DNA from: Caprimulgus europaeus
Taxonomy: Eukaryota > Chordata > Aves > Caprimulgiformes > Caprimulgidae
DNA: 64,000 nucleotides
Assembly (NCBI GenBank): GCA_907165065.1
Contig: OU015530.1
Span: 52,984,465-53,048,464, forward strand
Reading direction: 5' to 3'
The position numbers and the translations under genes were made by a program. This document shows, piece after piece, positions 1 through 44,835 of the stretch. Every line of letters begins with the position of its first letter. Position 1 is the stretch's first letter. The notes under the pieces were generated by a model. It made no database searches and was not told the origin of the DNA. It saw only the letters and a program-made list of their open reading frames with translations.

Positions 1-1935
1 AGTCCAGTAGTCAGCTCTGTCATCGTTGATGCTGTGCTCTGCCTGGGTGGCTGTGAAGGCTTAAATCAAGGACACCACTGAGCACTGAGGATTTCATACC
101 AGTCACCCTGTGCTTCACCTTTAATACTCATATCTGGCTTTGCAGGTGTTGACCTTGGTGCTATCCAGCTCCCTTTGTTTCCCTATCTTTATCTATCACA
201 TTCTGGGTTTTTTTTATTTATTTTGGGGACAGTCAATGCAGTCACACTGAAATCACTGAATTCATCTAAGTCAAACTGAATTGTGCTGGTTGTGAGGAGT
301 TAAATGCAGATGTCCTATATGTGTTTTTTGCACCTGGCATGAGCAGCATTTACAAACCTCTGCTCTGTCTTGCCCTGTTGGTGCTGAGGATTAAGGAACC
401 TTCTTTTGGAGTGTTACTTGCTGTGGAAAATAAAGTGAAATGCTGACATTTGCTTTGTTAGAGGGCTGCTCACTCTGTTGGTTGTCTGCATTATTGTTCT
501 GTCTCCGTAAGCAGTCAGCATCCAAAAGTTAAGGGTCAGGAGTTATTGTTCATTTTGTAGTTCAGCTGTCCTTGCCCACTGAGAACTTCTGAGATTCCCT
601 TTTAGAAGTGGTGGTGTGTAAAGACAAGTCTAAGAAGAAACTGAAGATATTTACCAGTTAGAGATTTTAAACAAAGGAATGCCGACATCTTTCCTTACCA
701 TTTCCCTTGCTTCCTTCTTAGTTCTTGGGTTTCTTAAATCAGTGTGACAAACAAGATGATTAGGTTTACTCCACTTTGACTTCATAGAACTGCCCATGAG
801 AAAACAGTGAGAGGGAACTGAATGGCCTTCAATAGTCATCTTCAGAGCATTTTGGAAATACATTGAAGCTTCCTTGATCTACAGATGCCTTAAATTCGAG
901 TTACTGATAAGCAGAGTTCACATTTTTGGTACTGCTACCTAAATCTTTTCTATACCAGCTACGTCTCCGACTGTTATGATGGCTACAGCTCTGGGAGGTG
1001 ACGGCAGCCTGTATTTATTTGTTCCCCTAACAGACATAATATGCATATAGGAACTCTGGGAGAATTTAAAGCGGGGTCTAAAACAAATTGGATAAGATAT
1101 ATACATTTTCTGCCTTGATTTTTCCACCTGTAAACTCCATGATTTTGATTCATTCTTGTTTGCAAAATGATTTTTGATCCTTGCAGGATGGTGCTGAAGA
1201 GTGCAAAGCTTGGCCCTTATTAGTTTCCACTTCAGGCATTGTTTTGAGTAGGAATGAGTTTATCTTTGATTGTTTTTAATCAATAAAATGTACTTATCTC
1301 TAAGAGGAGTTTGATAAGAATCAAGTACAGCATGAAAGAACTGGTTAATCTGTTGTTAATGAAAAGTTTTATCTGGATGACAACATCTTGCTTCTGAGAT
1401 ATTTGCTTTTGAGCGTTAGGACACAAACCACTTCAGTATTCATCTTCAAGGAAATCTGCCGGGTGTTTAAGTTAACTTTAATAAGCTTTGCAAATGACTC
1501 TAGTTAAGACAGTTCTCCAAAGGGGATGGTTAAGTACTATTACTATTGTGAGAATGAATGTGGACTTGAAATCTGTGCAGGGGTAGAAAGTATCCTAAAA
1601 ATAATTTGCTATTCAGAAACATCCTTCACTTCTCTACCACGCAGAGATCTCATGAGGAATTTGTACTGCACTTCATAATCACTAGTAGCCTAATTGAGTC
1701 AATGAAATTACATCTGTAAAACTAGAGTATGTGAAACCAGATACAATTCCACAGTGCTGGATGCAGTACCCACTGAAGTCAATGCATCTTCTGCTGAATT
1801 TGGTAGAAGAGAAATTGGAGGATTTTATGTACATGATTAAATAAAATATGCAAAATGACCAATACCTCAGAAACTGACAGTATAATTGAGATTGTGTAGT
1901 TGAGCTGTCATTTAAATTTTTTCCTTATACTCATT

Positions 1936-2010
1936 TGTGCTGGTTTTGGCTGGGATAGAGTTAATTTTTTTCATTGTAGCTAGTATGGGGCTATGTTTTG
2001 AATTTGTTCA
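1936..2010 (+). mobile_element. Truncated ERVL-type LTR, 5' end only
   Basis: About 75 bases beginning tgtgctggttttggctggga match the start of the common avian ERVL-type LTR (TG start, then a GAGTTAATTTT block and a GGGGCTATGTTTTG block). The same positions can be traced, more diverged, at the start of the LTR at 44246. The rest of the LTR is missing. It has no coding content. Confidence 0.7.
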
Positions 2011-2122
2011 CATACTTGTATATGCTTTTATATGGAATCCAGTTCTGTGCCAGTTCTTCTTGAGGTCTCTGTAAGGGGCCTTAATTGCACTACAACAGAA
2101 GGTGTCTCTGCTCATGGCAGTA

Positions 2123-2176
2123 GTGTTGGAATTAGATGACCTTTAAGGTCCCTTCCAACCCAAACCATTCTATGAT
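2123..2176 (+). mobile_element. CR1 LINE, 3' tail fragment
   Basis: The sequence reads gttggaattagatgacc, then aaggtcccttccaaccc and ccattctatgat, which is the CR1 3' end. Only about 54 bases remain, in + orientation. Confidence 0.85.
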
Positions 2177-5100
2177 ACAACACCTGGGATTTTGAATACG
2201 TACATGTCAAGAATTAAATCAACCAATAAGTTTGTAGAATAATTACTATACCATATACTATAAATAAGATATGTCTTCAGTCTCCATGTAACAACTGTGG
2301 TCTGGACTACTTCTTGTGGGACTTGTGCATAGGGCTTTTTGCTGGATCTTTCTACGTATCTTCATCCATTCACAGTACAGGCAGTAAACATCAAGTGCTT
2401 ATTCTTACAGAATAATGAGACTCTCCTCAGCATTTGGAGGTACAGACAAACAACAGTTACCACAAAATCATATGCAAAAGTAACTTAAACATATAAGTTT
2501 ATATTTAGGGAATGGGAAACATTTTTGGTGTTATAATGCCATCTCAATATAAAGAACAGCAATTTCATCTTTTAATTTATGGTACTGTGGTATTTTATAT
2601 TATCAGTACTTGGTTAAACATTGCTGGAGATTTTGTGATAACAGAGTACCTGCAATGCTAAGTAGAAAAGGAATGACCTTTAGAGCATTGTCCTTGTTCA
2701 GATATCTCCAGTAGGTAGGTCTAGTGCTCAAGCTGAGATTCTTCTTCTTTTTTTTTTTTTTTTTTAGATGATATGTTAGTGTGTTATTGTTGTGTTACCT
2801 GGAGCTTAACATTGTAAACATCTCCCACCTATTAAGCAGAATTGCACGTGACTCTCAGGTTACTTCACAAAGGGTTTGTCATTTATCTGACCCAGCTTAC
2901 TACTTTTAATGTTTCTGAGGCCCACAAAGTCCCCTTACTGGGAAAAGGATAATTGTGCCAGCAGGCTCAACAGTGCTAGGTCTGACCTGGGCTGCTGTGG
3001 CTGTATTGCATGTGCATATCTGATGTCTGGATGTGCAGTGACTCTTACCTGTCCTGTCATTTCTGCCATACCAACCTATGCTGATGTGTGAATGTGAAAT
3101 ACCTGTTTGGGGCTTAGAAATATTTGGCTGCCCCACTACTCAAAGTAACTAGTTAGATGCCCAAAATCTACTGCTGGAAGCAAAAGGATTGGTAGCTTTG
3201 TGGTTGCCCATGGACTTCTGTTAGTTCCTGTGAAGGTGTGAGTATTTTCACATCCCATTAAATTATGTAGCCAGTATAAATCAGGATAGCTGGACTGCTG
3301 TCAATATAGTAATCCTGATTTATATCAAAGGTCTGGTGTATCTGTTCTCTAGCTTGTTGGCACATCTAAGATGAGGTGATGATAATGAAGCATGGTAGTT
3401 AGGCTGCCACTGGTTTCAAAGGAGCTCACCTGTGTAAAGCTGAATAATGTGGTTAAATCTAAGTTTGTATCAGGGTGTAGCTGAGATCACAGGCAGATTT
3501 TGATACTCAAAGTGAGAATAAAAGGTGAAAAATCTCAGTATGTAGGAGTATGGAATACAGTTAAAATAATTTATGTTTTGCAAGGAACTGAAATGAATGT
3601 GCAGTTGATGTTAACTTGACAGTGGGGGAAGAAAAAAACCTATTAATTGGCATACTAGTTATAACTTATCAAAACAGCCAAAGGCCTAGGACAGCATGGA
3701 AGTATTGCTTCTCCATCAGGTCAGAAACTAGTTAATAAGAAACGGGGAATAAACTCGCTTTTCCTTTTACCCTGCTCTGTGTGTCTTGAGTGATTAATCT
3801 GTGCTCTGCCTCAAGCTGTTAATCTGCAGTGGTGACATTTCAATTATAAACGGCATTTTGTCCATCCCCTCTGGAAATCCTGGATTTCTCAGTACTAAAG
3901 CATCACTAGTACGTGACTGCAACTTCACTGGTAACTGCGCAGCTAAATCTTGTTTGCTTTCAAGAAACAGTTTTGGCAGTTATGATAGTAAGCGATGCGT
4001 ATTTTCTATACGCAAACAACTGAATTTGAGAGAACACTGCCTTGATGGAAGGATGGGCAACAGAGTGAGCGGGTAGGCCAATGATTTTCCAAACTTTCCT
4101 ATTTTCTCTAGAAAAACATGAAGAGTGAAAGTAGCAACATTAGCATTCCCGTTCTGTCCTTGAGTGGATTCTCCTAAGCTATTGTCTTGCAGTCTTGTTC
4201 CTAATTTAAGGAGACTCGATAACACGAGGGTGGTTATTTCAGCTCCAACTTTTCTGTGCTATTTAAAGCAAAGTGTTTTGTGCTATTAGGGACTATTTTT
4301 CCTACCTGATTGTTGAAGTATATAATTGATTCTTATATCCTTATAAGATTGCTGTATTTATTTACAAACTGTTGTTTCCTTTCTATTAGCCAATGCATCC
4401 TTAAAAAAAAAATTAAAATCCACTAATGTCTCTTTTTGTGAAGTAATTTATCATTCTGCTTTCTGCAGAACTGATTTCAGTTTCTCTTCATTTTTGTGAG
4501 TAGTTGTATCTTGAAAATTGCAGCATTTCAAGCCTCATTCTCTGTATCTGTTACTTGTTTATAGGGAATACGCAGCAAGTGAAAGGGCAGAGCAAGCCTC
4601 ACCTCCCTGGCTCACCAGCCACATTCTGTATTGATGGGAAAGCAACTCTATGTGTTTGTTTGGTCCTTTGTTGTCTGGTAAGAGTTACGATAAGGAAACA
4701 GCTCTGGGTAACATTTTAAAAACTTTATTTCCTTCACAGCCTCTTGGTTAAGTGAGACCCTTGTTCAGGATGGGTCCATCCAGCATGAGCTCTGTAGGGC
4801 ACAAAAATTCCACCACTGGTGGCCACCTGATTTCAAGACACACTACAAACTGGGTGACAGTTGTACACACCTTTATTTTTAAATGGACTGGTACTTCCAC
4901 TTCACCAAGATGTTTCTTGATTGCAGACTATTCAGGTAAATTCATAAGATTAGACTTTAAAATGCAGGCCAACCACACTACGCTTTTGAAGGGACTCCCA
5001 CATTGTAAGTGTTTTTCAGACAACTTTACACTCTGTCTTATTTAAAGATTTTTGTAATCACATTTCTAATACAGAAAATTCAAAGGTGGTATGATGGTGT

Positions 5101-5988
5101 AAGATTGGTTTAAAAGTCACTATATTAGAATGTTTGTCTGCATTGTAGGTCTTCGGGATTAATGTTTTAAAGGTTTTTCTTTGCGGTTATAACTAGAAAT
5201 CTTAAAACTATAAACTTACGGGAGTTAGGACTTTGAGAAATCATTGGGAATATTTAAAATGTATTTCAAACGTTAAGTATATGACAAAATTTAGTAATAT
5301 TTTATAGTTTAAAGGGCGTTTCAAATTAAGTATTTGTAGTGTTAAAACAGTTTAAGATCCTGGGCATGCAAAACCTATTTGACTTCATTAAGGCTCTGCT
5401 GAGATGCTGCCTTGATTGCAGAGTGAAAGTGTAGTTCAGATGAGCCTTCTTCTGATTAAGCAATTCCACTTTGCTTGTCACATGCTATGGCAGGTAACGC
5501 AAAAAACTAACGCCTCCCCATCTGGGGGGAAAAAGAAGAAAAAAAGAAGAAAAAAAAGAGCAAACCACAAAACGAAACTTCAGGCAAAATAACAATTCTG
5601 CGTTTTTTTAATGGAATACGGTGTAAGTGTGTTTGTGCAAACCGGAGTGTGACACCACAACAGGACGGGTACATACTAATGGGACATGAAAACGTGGTGA
5701 ATTCCTTCGGGCTGGGTGTGAAACGGACCCTTTTGGGTTTTGTTCCCGTTTTTCTGTCCGTACGCTCGCAGCTCTCGCACAAGCCCTGCCGAGTGAGGGA
5801 GGGATGGGGGCGTTAGTGCCGCCCGCCCGCCCGGCCCCGTGTGTGCTGAGCGCTCGCTAACCCCGGTGCTGCCGCTCCGCACGGCCGGGCTGGCGGCTTC
5901 TTCCCGGGGAGGCCGGGCCTGCAGAGCCGCCCCCGCCCCGGCTCCGGCCGCGGGGCAAGGGTGAGGGCCGGGCGGGCCCCGCCGCGCC

Positions 5989-36896
<30,908 letters not shown>

Positions 36897-37425
36897 TCAT
36901 AGAATGGTTTGGGTTGGAAGGGACCTTTAAAAGTCATCTAGTCCAACCCCCTGCACTGAGCAGGGACGTCTTTGACTAGACCAGGTTGCTCTGAGCACCA
37001 TCCAACCTGACCCTGAGTGTTTCCAGGGGTGGGGCATCTACCACCTCTCTGGGCAACCTGGGACAGTGTTTCATCACCCTCATTGTAAAAAATTTCTTCT
37101 TCATATCTGGTCTAAATCTGCCCTCTTTTAGTTTAAAACCATCACCCGTTGTCCTGTCGCTACAGGCTCTGCTAAAATGTTTGTCCCCATCTTTCTTATG
37201 GGGCACGTTTAGGTATTGAAAGGCCACAATAAGGTCTCCCCAGAGCCTTCTCTTCTCCAGGCTGAACAACCCCAGCTCTCTCAGTCTGTCCTTAGATTAG
37301 AGATGTTCCATCCTTCTGATCATTTTTGTGGCCCTCCTCTGGACCTGCTCCAACAGGCCTACCCCATGTCTTTCTTGTGCTGAGGACTCCAGGGATGGAT
37401 GTAGTACTCCAGGTGGGGTCTCACA
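36897..37425 (-). mobile_element. CR1 LINE 3' fragment
   Basis: The + strand begins tcatagaatggtttgggttg. The minus strand encodes [16 protein letters not shown] and DRTTGDGFKLKEGRFRPDMK, the CR1 ORF2 C-terminus. It is 5'-truncated near 37425. Confidence 0.92.
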
Positions 37426-40400
37426 GTGGGATGTGTCTGCAGCCCAGTGCCACAGGTCATCACAGCAGCTACAAAGCTGTCAGTGGTTCAGACTGATCTG
37501 CCAGTATATATTTTAATAATCTTGATGGCTACTTCAGAGTTGCTTCTATTCCTGTCCAAGCAATCCTAAAATTCATATTGATACTGACTAGAAAACATTG
37601 CAATGAACCTTGCTTGGACCTAGTGAAGCTGTCCTGGTGAAGGTCCACAAAAGTGATTATTCTTGGGAGCAAAATGTACCCTCGTGCTCACTGATGGGTA
37701 AAATAAATATTGCCATGATGTATGTCATGTATACTGAAGGAAAACAGCCCAAAGGTAGGGATTCTGATGTTAATCACACGTAGTCAATGGATGTTTAAAT
37801 GATGTGCTGGTCTACAGCGTAGAAACCTTCATGACAGTGGTAATCTGAGCACTAAGTCTCTGCATACTGGGTCAAATGTGTGCTAGAGTTGTGTTAAATA
37901 AGCTTTTGTGGGACTGCAGCAACAATTAATAAATCTGGGTCTGTGTTGAAGCTATTAGCTTCGGACAGGGCTTTCTGCCTTGCGATGTTGTGCCTATCAG
38001 TAGGTTCATAGTACTCCAGGTGCTGTTCATGTCACATTTATAGTTTTGGGAATGTGATTCTGCCACCTAACTGTCATCAGCAGGGGGAGATGGATAGAAG
38101 GTGCCAAGTTTTACAAGCACAAGCTTTATCCATAAAATCCTGCGTCTGTGTTTATTATGTAATTTACAATTTCTTACGTACATAAATCCATCACTTGTGA
38201 ATAATGCTGGTGCCCTGAATTCTACTGACTGTACTTGGTGCTTAAGTACTGGCTGGAGTGACACAGACACGCCTGTGGCTTTGCACTGGTGTAAGAATGA
38301 GCCTTTTTTTTTTTTCCTTAAGTGCTATGTTACTGATGTTTCAAATGTGTGAAAGTACATCTTTCTGTTTGGGTGTACAATGGGATGCATTTTAAACAAA
38401 ACTGAAGTCCTGCAGTGCTAGGGAAAAATGGGAAATGTCAGGCGCATGCTGGGCCTGACTTCTTAGTGGTTAGAAGGGGAACTTGTATTTTCTGAAGAAT
38501 GCAGTCCAAGCTTACATGAAGGCAAACTCCAAAGTTCCAAATTTCCTTTTCCTTTAGGTGGTGTTTTCATCTGATGCTCTTTCAAAAGATTGAATGTAAT
38601 AATAATGTGTGGCTCTTTGTCTGCAGGGAAGGCAGTCTGGTGGAGTGTGAGGAACTCACCAACTAATTTAACATGGAGCAGTTGTGTTTCATCGTTCGTG
38701 TTGTCGTGCAGAGGCACAGAAACCTGAAGGTGAGGCCTAAGGCTGTCACTTCAGAGCAAAGTGTTGTTGGTCTGTTGGAGGATGAAGTGGCTCTCTGGTT
38801 TGGCAAGGCTAGATGTCTCTGGTCCTCGAGACACTCCAGGGATGGCTTTGTGTCAGGCTGAGACAGGTTTTTGTGCTGGTCTTTGACTGACTGGCTTCTG
38901 TGATTGTAGTCTCCAGAACTCCTACGAGTTAGGAACACTGGGGTGCTTGTTCTGTCTGTCACTGCCAAGTGTGTTTCTACTCCAGTTGTAGCAGTGTTTT
39001 GGCTGAAATAAGGAACACTGTGAGCAAGGCCATTTTGTAGTTGCATTCAGATTAAATTGATGTTTATGCCCTGCAGGATTTAAATTTCTTAGAGAAATCA
39101 ATACTAAAATGTTGTGTTGGCTTCGTGCTTGTCTCTTACTGTTTGCTGCTAAGAGTGCTGATGATGTTTCAGGAGAAAGAGGGTGACGGCTTTGTTAGGG
39201 GCCTTTTGCTTCAGCAAGTTGAGTGAAAACAGTTTAAAAATAATTAGAGGATGGTGCCCTTGATGGGAGATTGAAGTCCTCTGTTTAAAATAACAGTGAA
39301 TAGGGGTGGCGGTCACACTGGAATGTATATGAATAGCGATGGGGCAGAGTGTACTGCTTGGTATGCGGTACAGACCGTAAATACCCCTTGCCGTTAGATC
39401 TTAAGCCTATATTTTTGAGGGAGGAATGTTGGCTCAAGAAGTACTTTCAAATTCATCAAAGGCAGGATCTTCCTCCCAGATAAGGCAGTGATTCTGCTGC
39501 AGAGGATATTTGTATTTTCTGATGAAACTTCTGGCTGATAAGAGTACCAGGGTGAGACGGGCAATGCCATGCCAAGAACTTGACTGCATCCCCTCGTATT
39601 TCCCACAAGGTATCAGGCTTTTATCACGTAGCAGAGCTTTCTAGGCACGATCAAGCAAGGCTTGGTTTTAAGCCAGTGATCTGGAGTGAAAGGTTGGTTA
39701 GCTCATTACCAATTCCCTGACCAAGTATTTCACAAAAATGACTTTTATTATTACTTGGCTCAGGAGAGTACAGTATTAGTTTAACTAATTTTTAAAAGGG
39801 TTAGATAAAGTGTCTCTGAAGGAAATGATCTAATGTGCTATGAGGAAGCTGCCTACGTGCTCTAGAATTTTTCATGCAGTGGCTATTGTCTTGCTTTTAT
39901 TTTGTTTTATTGTTGTTATACATACACAGGAAACACAATGAAGACAGAAAATCTGAAGAGTTAATAAAGAGATTGGAAGGGGTACTATCTGTCTTTCGTT
40001 CCTGACACAATGATAAAATGTTGTCATTGTTTGAACAATCGCTTTTTATGTTTGGTCAGCAAAAGACCAAGTATGTAAATGGTTCAATTCCTGTGCCCTG
40101 ATGTGAAGAGAGATTGTTTATGACTGTTCCAGTGGATGTACTGTTCAAGCAGTATTGAGAAAAAGTCAAGCTGTCAGCTGGCTGGTTTTGTTAGAGCCTT
40201 GTGGGTCTCTAGAAGCTGGGGACTAGGGGATCAGTGGGGTTATCTAATGAATCTCTTTTTATCGCTTGTTTTTTTTGAGACTAATCTATAGTTTAAAATC
40301 CATTTAGATTAGCAAGTAAATGACATGATTGCAATCTATAAGTGCCTTCTTGGGGAAAGGAAACTTGACAGTATAGGACTCTTGAGCCTTACAGACAGAA

Positions 40401-43400
40401 ACATTATGGTTCAATAACTGGAAGATGAAGGTAGGCAAACCTCAAATGACAGACAAGGTGCAGATTTTTAACAGAAGCTGTAATCAAACAGTGCAGCAAT
40501 TGACAGTGCTGTAGTTAATTGTTTAGCACTGGCAGTTTTAAGAACAAGATTTTTTTTTTTTCTTCTGAAAACAGGTGCTCTGATCCAAAGAGGTCATTTA
40601 TGTTATAGAAGGATGAGTTCAAAGGATCAGCATGGTCCATTCTGTCTCAGACACATGGGACTGTGTAAGAGATGCCATTGCTAGGAGGCTCATCTGATTC
40701 ACAGCTATATATACTTTGCTTTATATTAATAATTTATACCAAGAGCCTCTGCTGGTATCACTGTAAATGGTGCCCTGTTTTGATGATCATTCTGCTTGTA
40801 AAATACTGCATTTACCTTAGCTGACACTTAGTCAACTGTTACATATTTATTATTTTAAATCTTTCTTCCTGTGTCTTTCTGTATTTTCTTTTTTGTTGCT
40901 CAAATGTGACAGGCCTGTTAGTGAACTCTAATCAGCTCTCCCAATATTCCCTAGTCCCTCTAGCTGTCTTTTCTAGTTCGAGGCAATTCAGCTTCTCTTA
41001 CACAACTCACATAATGCATCAGTTCCGAGCACTAAGTGTCTCAGTGCTTTCAGCTGCATCAAGCCACACTTGAGGTTTTTCAGTGTTAACAGGGGTTCTG
41101 CTAGAGAAGTCATTCTTTCCCTACCTACTCTTATTTGCCTGCATGTGCAGTGATTTTCATCTGTGACTGTGTTTATTGCATGAGATGAGGCAAGACGGAT
41201 TTGCCTTAGTTTAAGAGAGTATTGCGTAAGTTTTAAAAACAATTTTAAGTATTTAAAGCTTTGGTTTTAGGCTTGAGTTTCCAGAGGACAGCTACTCAGT
41301 GCTTACTCAGAGGATCGCAAAAACACCCAACCACCCTCCATGTTTCTTGTTTAAGTAAAAGCCATGTAAATGTTCACATGTCTGTGGACAAGTGCATTTT
41401 GCAGTCTACTTGAATAACTTAAATTCTCTTCAAATGTGAAATAATTAATTTGGGCAGCTTTTTTTTTTTTCTTATTTCTGGCCCTTGGTTTTCAAGAATG
41501 CATATGAAGAGTATTCTTCTTCCACCTTTAAACTATAATGTTATTTAGCCTTTATCTGGTGTGTCTAATTTGTGCACTAGGAAAGGTGTGCATACTGCAT
41601 GGAAAATGGCAGTTCTCAGCCCCAAGCCTTTTACAGTGTCAGTTTAGTCCAAGTGGAAAGGGTGGCAAAGGATGAGAAATTCATGAAAAATAAGCTTCAA
41701 GTGCAGTATGTAAAGTTCTCTCTTTGACGTGAGTAAGAACAGAAAATTTTTAGCTTTGCACTTGAAGGCTGGAATTTGGGATCAGTGACAGGACTGACCT
41801 AAAGCAGAAAAATCAGATGTGTGGGAAAGTGAGATTAGAGCATCCACAGAATTAAGTCTGATATGGTAGGTGATGTGAAATTCCTGATCCCAGCTTCTGG
41901 ACAGTGATACCATTTTTCTCTTTGATGTTCAAAAGGCTGAACTTGATGGTCTCATACAGTGACCTTCAGTTCATCAATGCTATACTTTTCCTAGTCAGAA
42001 AAGTTAAAGAATGGATGAAAGAACACAAATAAAAAGTTTGCTTGAATCCCAAATTGTCTTTTTCCAACTGCACTTAAAGTGATTGTACAGCATCAGACAC
42101 ACTTAAAGTAAAACTAAACTCTGGAGTACCTGCTGAGCATTGTTCATCGGTTACTAAGGTAGAGAGTGAGTGGAAAAACGACCACTTCTCCACCACTTCT
42201 GTTGGTTTTAAAGTATTTTTCTTCTATTTGACGATATTTGAAACCTAATAAGAAATTTCCAGAAATTTATGAAAGCTGGAAATTGAAAATTAAAAATAGA
42301 AGTATTTATATACATACAAACAAAGGGTGAGTTTGTGATGGCTTATTTTTGATAATGTCTCCAAGTGAAATAGTTCTTTAGAGGATGCTTCTACTGCAGA
42401 TAACTGCACCTGTCAATCTTTATCTGAAATGCTACTAAAGTGTGGCTTTACTCTTAATATTTCACCTCCTTGTGTGCCTATCTCAGTTGATTCTTCTGAA
42501 ATACATAATTTTCAGAAGTTTTCAGAAGTTCTGATGGATGAAAGTTCTATTAGCCCCTGTTTGTAGAAATCAGCTAGCACCTTTCTAAAATAGAACTTGT
42601 ATTAACACTTTGTATTTCCACTTTTGCAGTAACACTAAAGTGAAAGGAATGTCTGGATAGGAATTTGAATGAGCTGAATGCTCTGTCTGAAAAACTCCAC
42701 TAGAAGATGTTTGGAGTGCACAAACACATAATATAGAATTATTTATTTTTACAAAACAACGATATTACCAAAGGTGACAATACTAAACAAATGTATATTT
42801 ATTACAGAAGTTGTATCAAATGCCAGTATTATTTTGGACAACAAGTTAACTTATTTGGAAATGCATTCGATTTCCTTAGCCTGAAGTTGGTAGCCAGAGT
42901 TTCAGTGTACTTGCTTGCCAAGTCAATGTACTCCATCATTGACAGCAGCTTTCTTCAGGCTGTTCTCATGCCTTGTTTGCAGCAGGTTAAGATCACTTTT
43001 ATTACATTTCAAAGATGAGCTTTGTTGGTAGAGGGCTTTGGATCCTAGAGGTGTCCATGTGCTGAAGGAAGGCTTCTGGGCGCTTTATTCCAGCACATCC
43101 TTGCCTGCCTCCTCTCTGTTTCCAGGACTGGATCACTCAGTTCCTTCCCTCTCCATTGTGGGTATCTATTACCGAACAGATAAATGTCAATATTTATCTC
43201 TACATAGCAATTTCCACGTATGCATCTCGAGAAGTAATTGTGGAAGGCTGGAGTGCACTCAGCATTGTTACAAATCAGCAGAGTATTTCAGTCCTCCTCT
43301 CAGTGGCCAACTTAAAATGTGCAAAACAGTAGAAAATAATGTCATATATTAGCCTGTGTGGCAGCAGCCCTGTGAGTAGCATTGGAATGAAGGTGGTCAC

Positions 43401-44240
43401 TGGTCACAGAGCTGGAGGGATTTTGAAGGATATTTTCAAAAGTATTCACTCTCTTCACTCAGGGTGCTCTTGATCTTTCTCCTCTGTGTTTATTCTGGTA
43501 AAAAATGAACTTTTTGTTGTTTTGAAGTAGTTCTAATTATAATGGTAATACAAATGTACAAGTGGAGAGCTGCTTGAGTAATCTCTTCAAATTAAGTGCA
43601 CTTCTAGTTAAATGACTTAAGTTTACCTGCAAGTGAGCACTTGGGCTGCAGAGAAAGTGATACAAAGCTTTGTATTTCGTACTTAATTTTATCTGTGAAT
43701 GTAAAAGCCTGGTACCCAAAGATTCTCAGGTGAACATCTGAACATTGTTTCTAAGTATGACACATTAAAATAAAAAATTGCTGGCATATCTATTTGAAAA
43801 ATTGGAACTGTGTTTTTAAGTGAATTGCAGGTACTCAGGACCTAGTGGGTTCTTGTTTATTTTTGTGTTTTAAATTCCTTTTTTATTTATTACTTAGCAG
43901 TATTAATAAATTCTTTCAACTGCAGTAGCTGCTATGAGCTGTGATACAGGTCAGTGCAAATTTTAAATGTTATCCAGGCTGTTCCTCACAGGTGTAATCA
44001 CTGCAGAGGCATTCCTGTTGATTTCAGTGTTACCATTTGCATGAATCAGGGTTAATCATGAGAACCAGGACAGTGCAGGACTATACCCCTAATTTCCAGC
44101 CCTTGTTACACTTGAAAATGAGCTAGGTAGCTCCTCAGAGGCCTGACCATTTAACTGTTTTTTGCTTTAACCAAGGAACTAAATTGATAGAGTGAACAGT
44201 TCCAGTTTAGAGCAGCCTCAGTTTGACTTCTTCCATCTGC
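37426..44240. other. Gene-free stretch, nothing recognised
   Basis: AT-rich DNA with only short random frames and T-runs (for example near 38308, 40552 and 41460). It was searched by eye for the remaining XYLB exons (the TGGASHN-type motif and the C-terminal exons) without success. Confidence 0.55.
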
Positions 44241-44835
44241 CTCTGTGTATTGGGTCTGACTGGCATGGAGTTGATTTTCCCCGTGGCAGCCCTCAGAGTG
44301 CTGTGTTTTGTGTTGGTGGCTCGAGGGGTGTTGATAACGCACCGGTGTTTTGGTCGCTGCTGGGCAGTGACATCGGGGCTGTCTCTCCAACATTTCCACC
44401 TCCAGTAGGCTGGGGTGGGGAAGGTCTTGGGAGGGGACTCAGCCAGGACAGCTGACCCAAACTGACCAAAGAGATATTCCATATCATATGACATCTGCTC
44501 AGAAATAAAAGCAAGGAGAACAGAGGGGGAAGGGGGGGCATTTGTTACTTCAGTTTGTCCTTCGGGAACCGCTACGCGCATGAAGCTTCCCGGGAAGTGG
44601 CCAGACATCGCCTGCTGATGGGAAGTAGAGAATAAATGTTTTGTTCTTTGGCTTCTGTGCACGCAGCTTTGCCTTGCTTCTATTAAACTGCCTTTGTCTC
44701 GATCCACAAGTTTGGGTTGGTTTTTTTTTTGTTCTACCTTATTTTCTCCCCTCTCCGTCCTACTGAGGAGGAGAGTGATAGAGTGGGCTTTGGTGGGCAT
44801 CCAGCATCCAGCCAGGGTCAACCCACCACACTCTG
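44241..44835 (+). mobile_element. Solo LTR of an ERVL-type endogenous retrovirus, with 5-bp target duplication
   Basis: The LTR spans 44246-44830 (585 bp) and has the canonical TG...CA ends: tgtattggg at the left and acccaccaca at the right. It is flanked by a direct repeat ctctg at 44241-44245 and 44831-44835. AATAAA signals lie at 44504 and 44631, the latter followed by T- and G-rich sequence. The ends and inner blocks match the common bird ERVL-type LTR. There is no internal viral coding sequence, so this is the product of LTR-LTR recombination. Long antisense open frames across it are chance. Confidence 0.93.

Larger units (their letters stand above)
1..5774. other. 5' flank of XYLB, no gene recognised
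   Basis: AT-rich DNA with only short, unconvincing open frames. It holds an ERVL-type LTR scrap near 1936, a CR1 tail near 2123 and a T-run at about 2749-2765. No exon of an upstream neighbour could be recognised. Confidence 0.6.

Noticed and set aside
41935-41975. Possible CR1 tail (gctgaacttgatggtctca)
   Set aside because: Too short and diverged, with no tail repeat or neighbouring CR1 sequence to support it.
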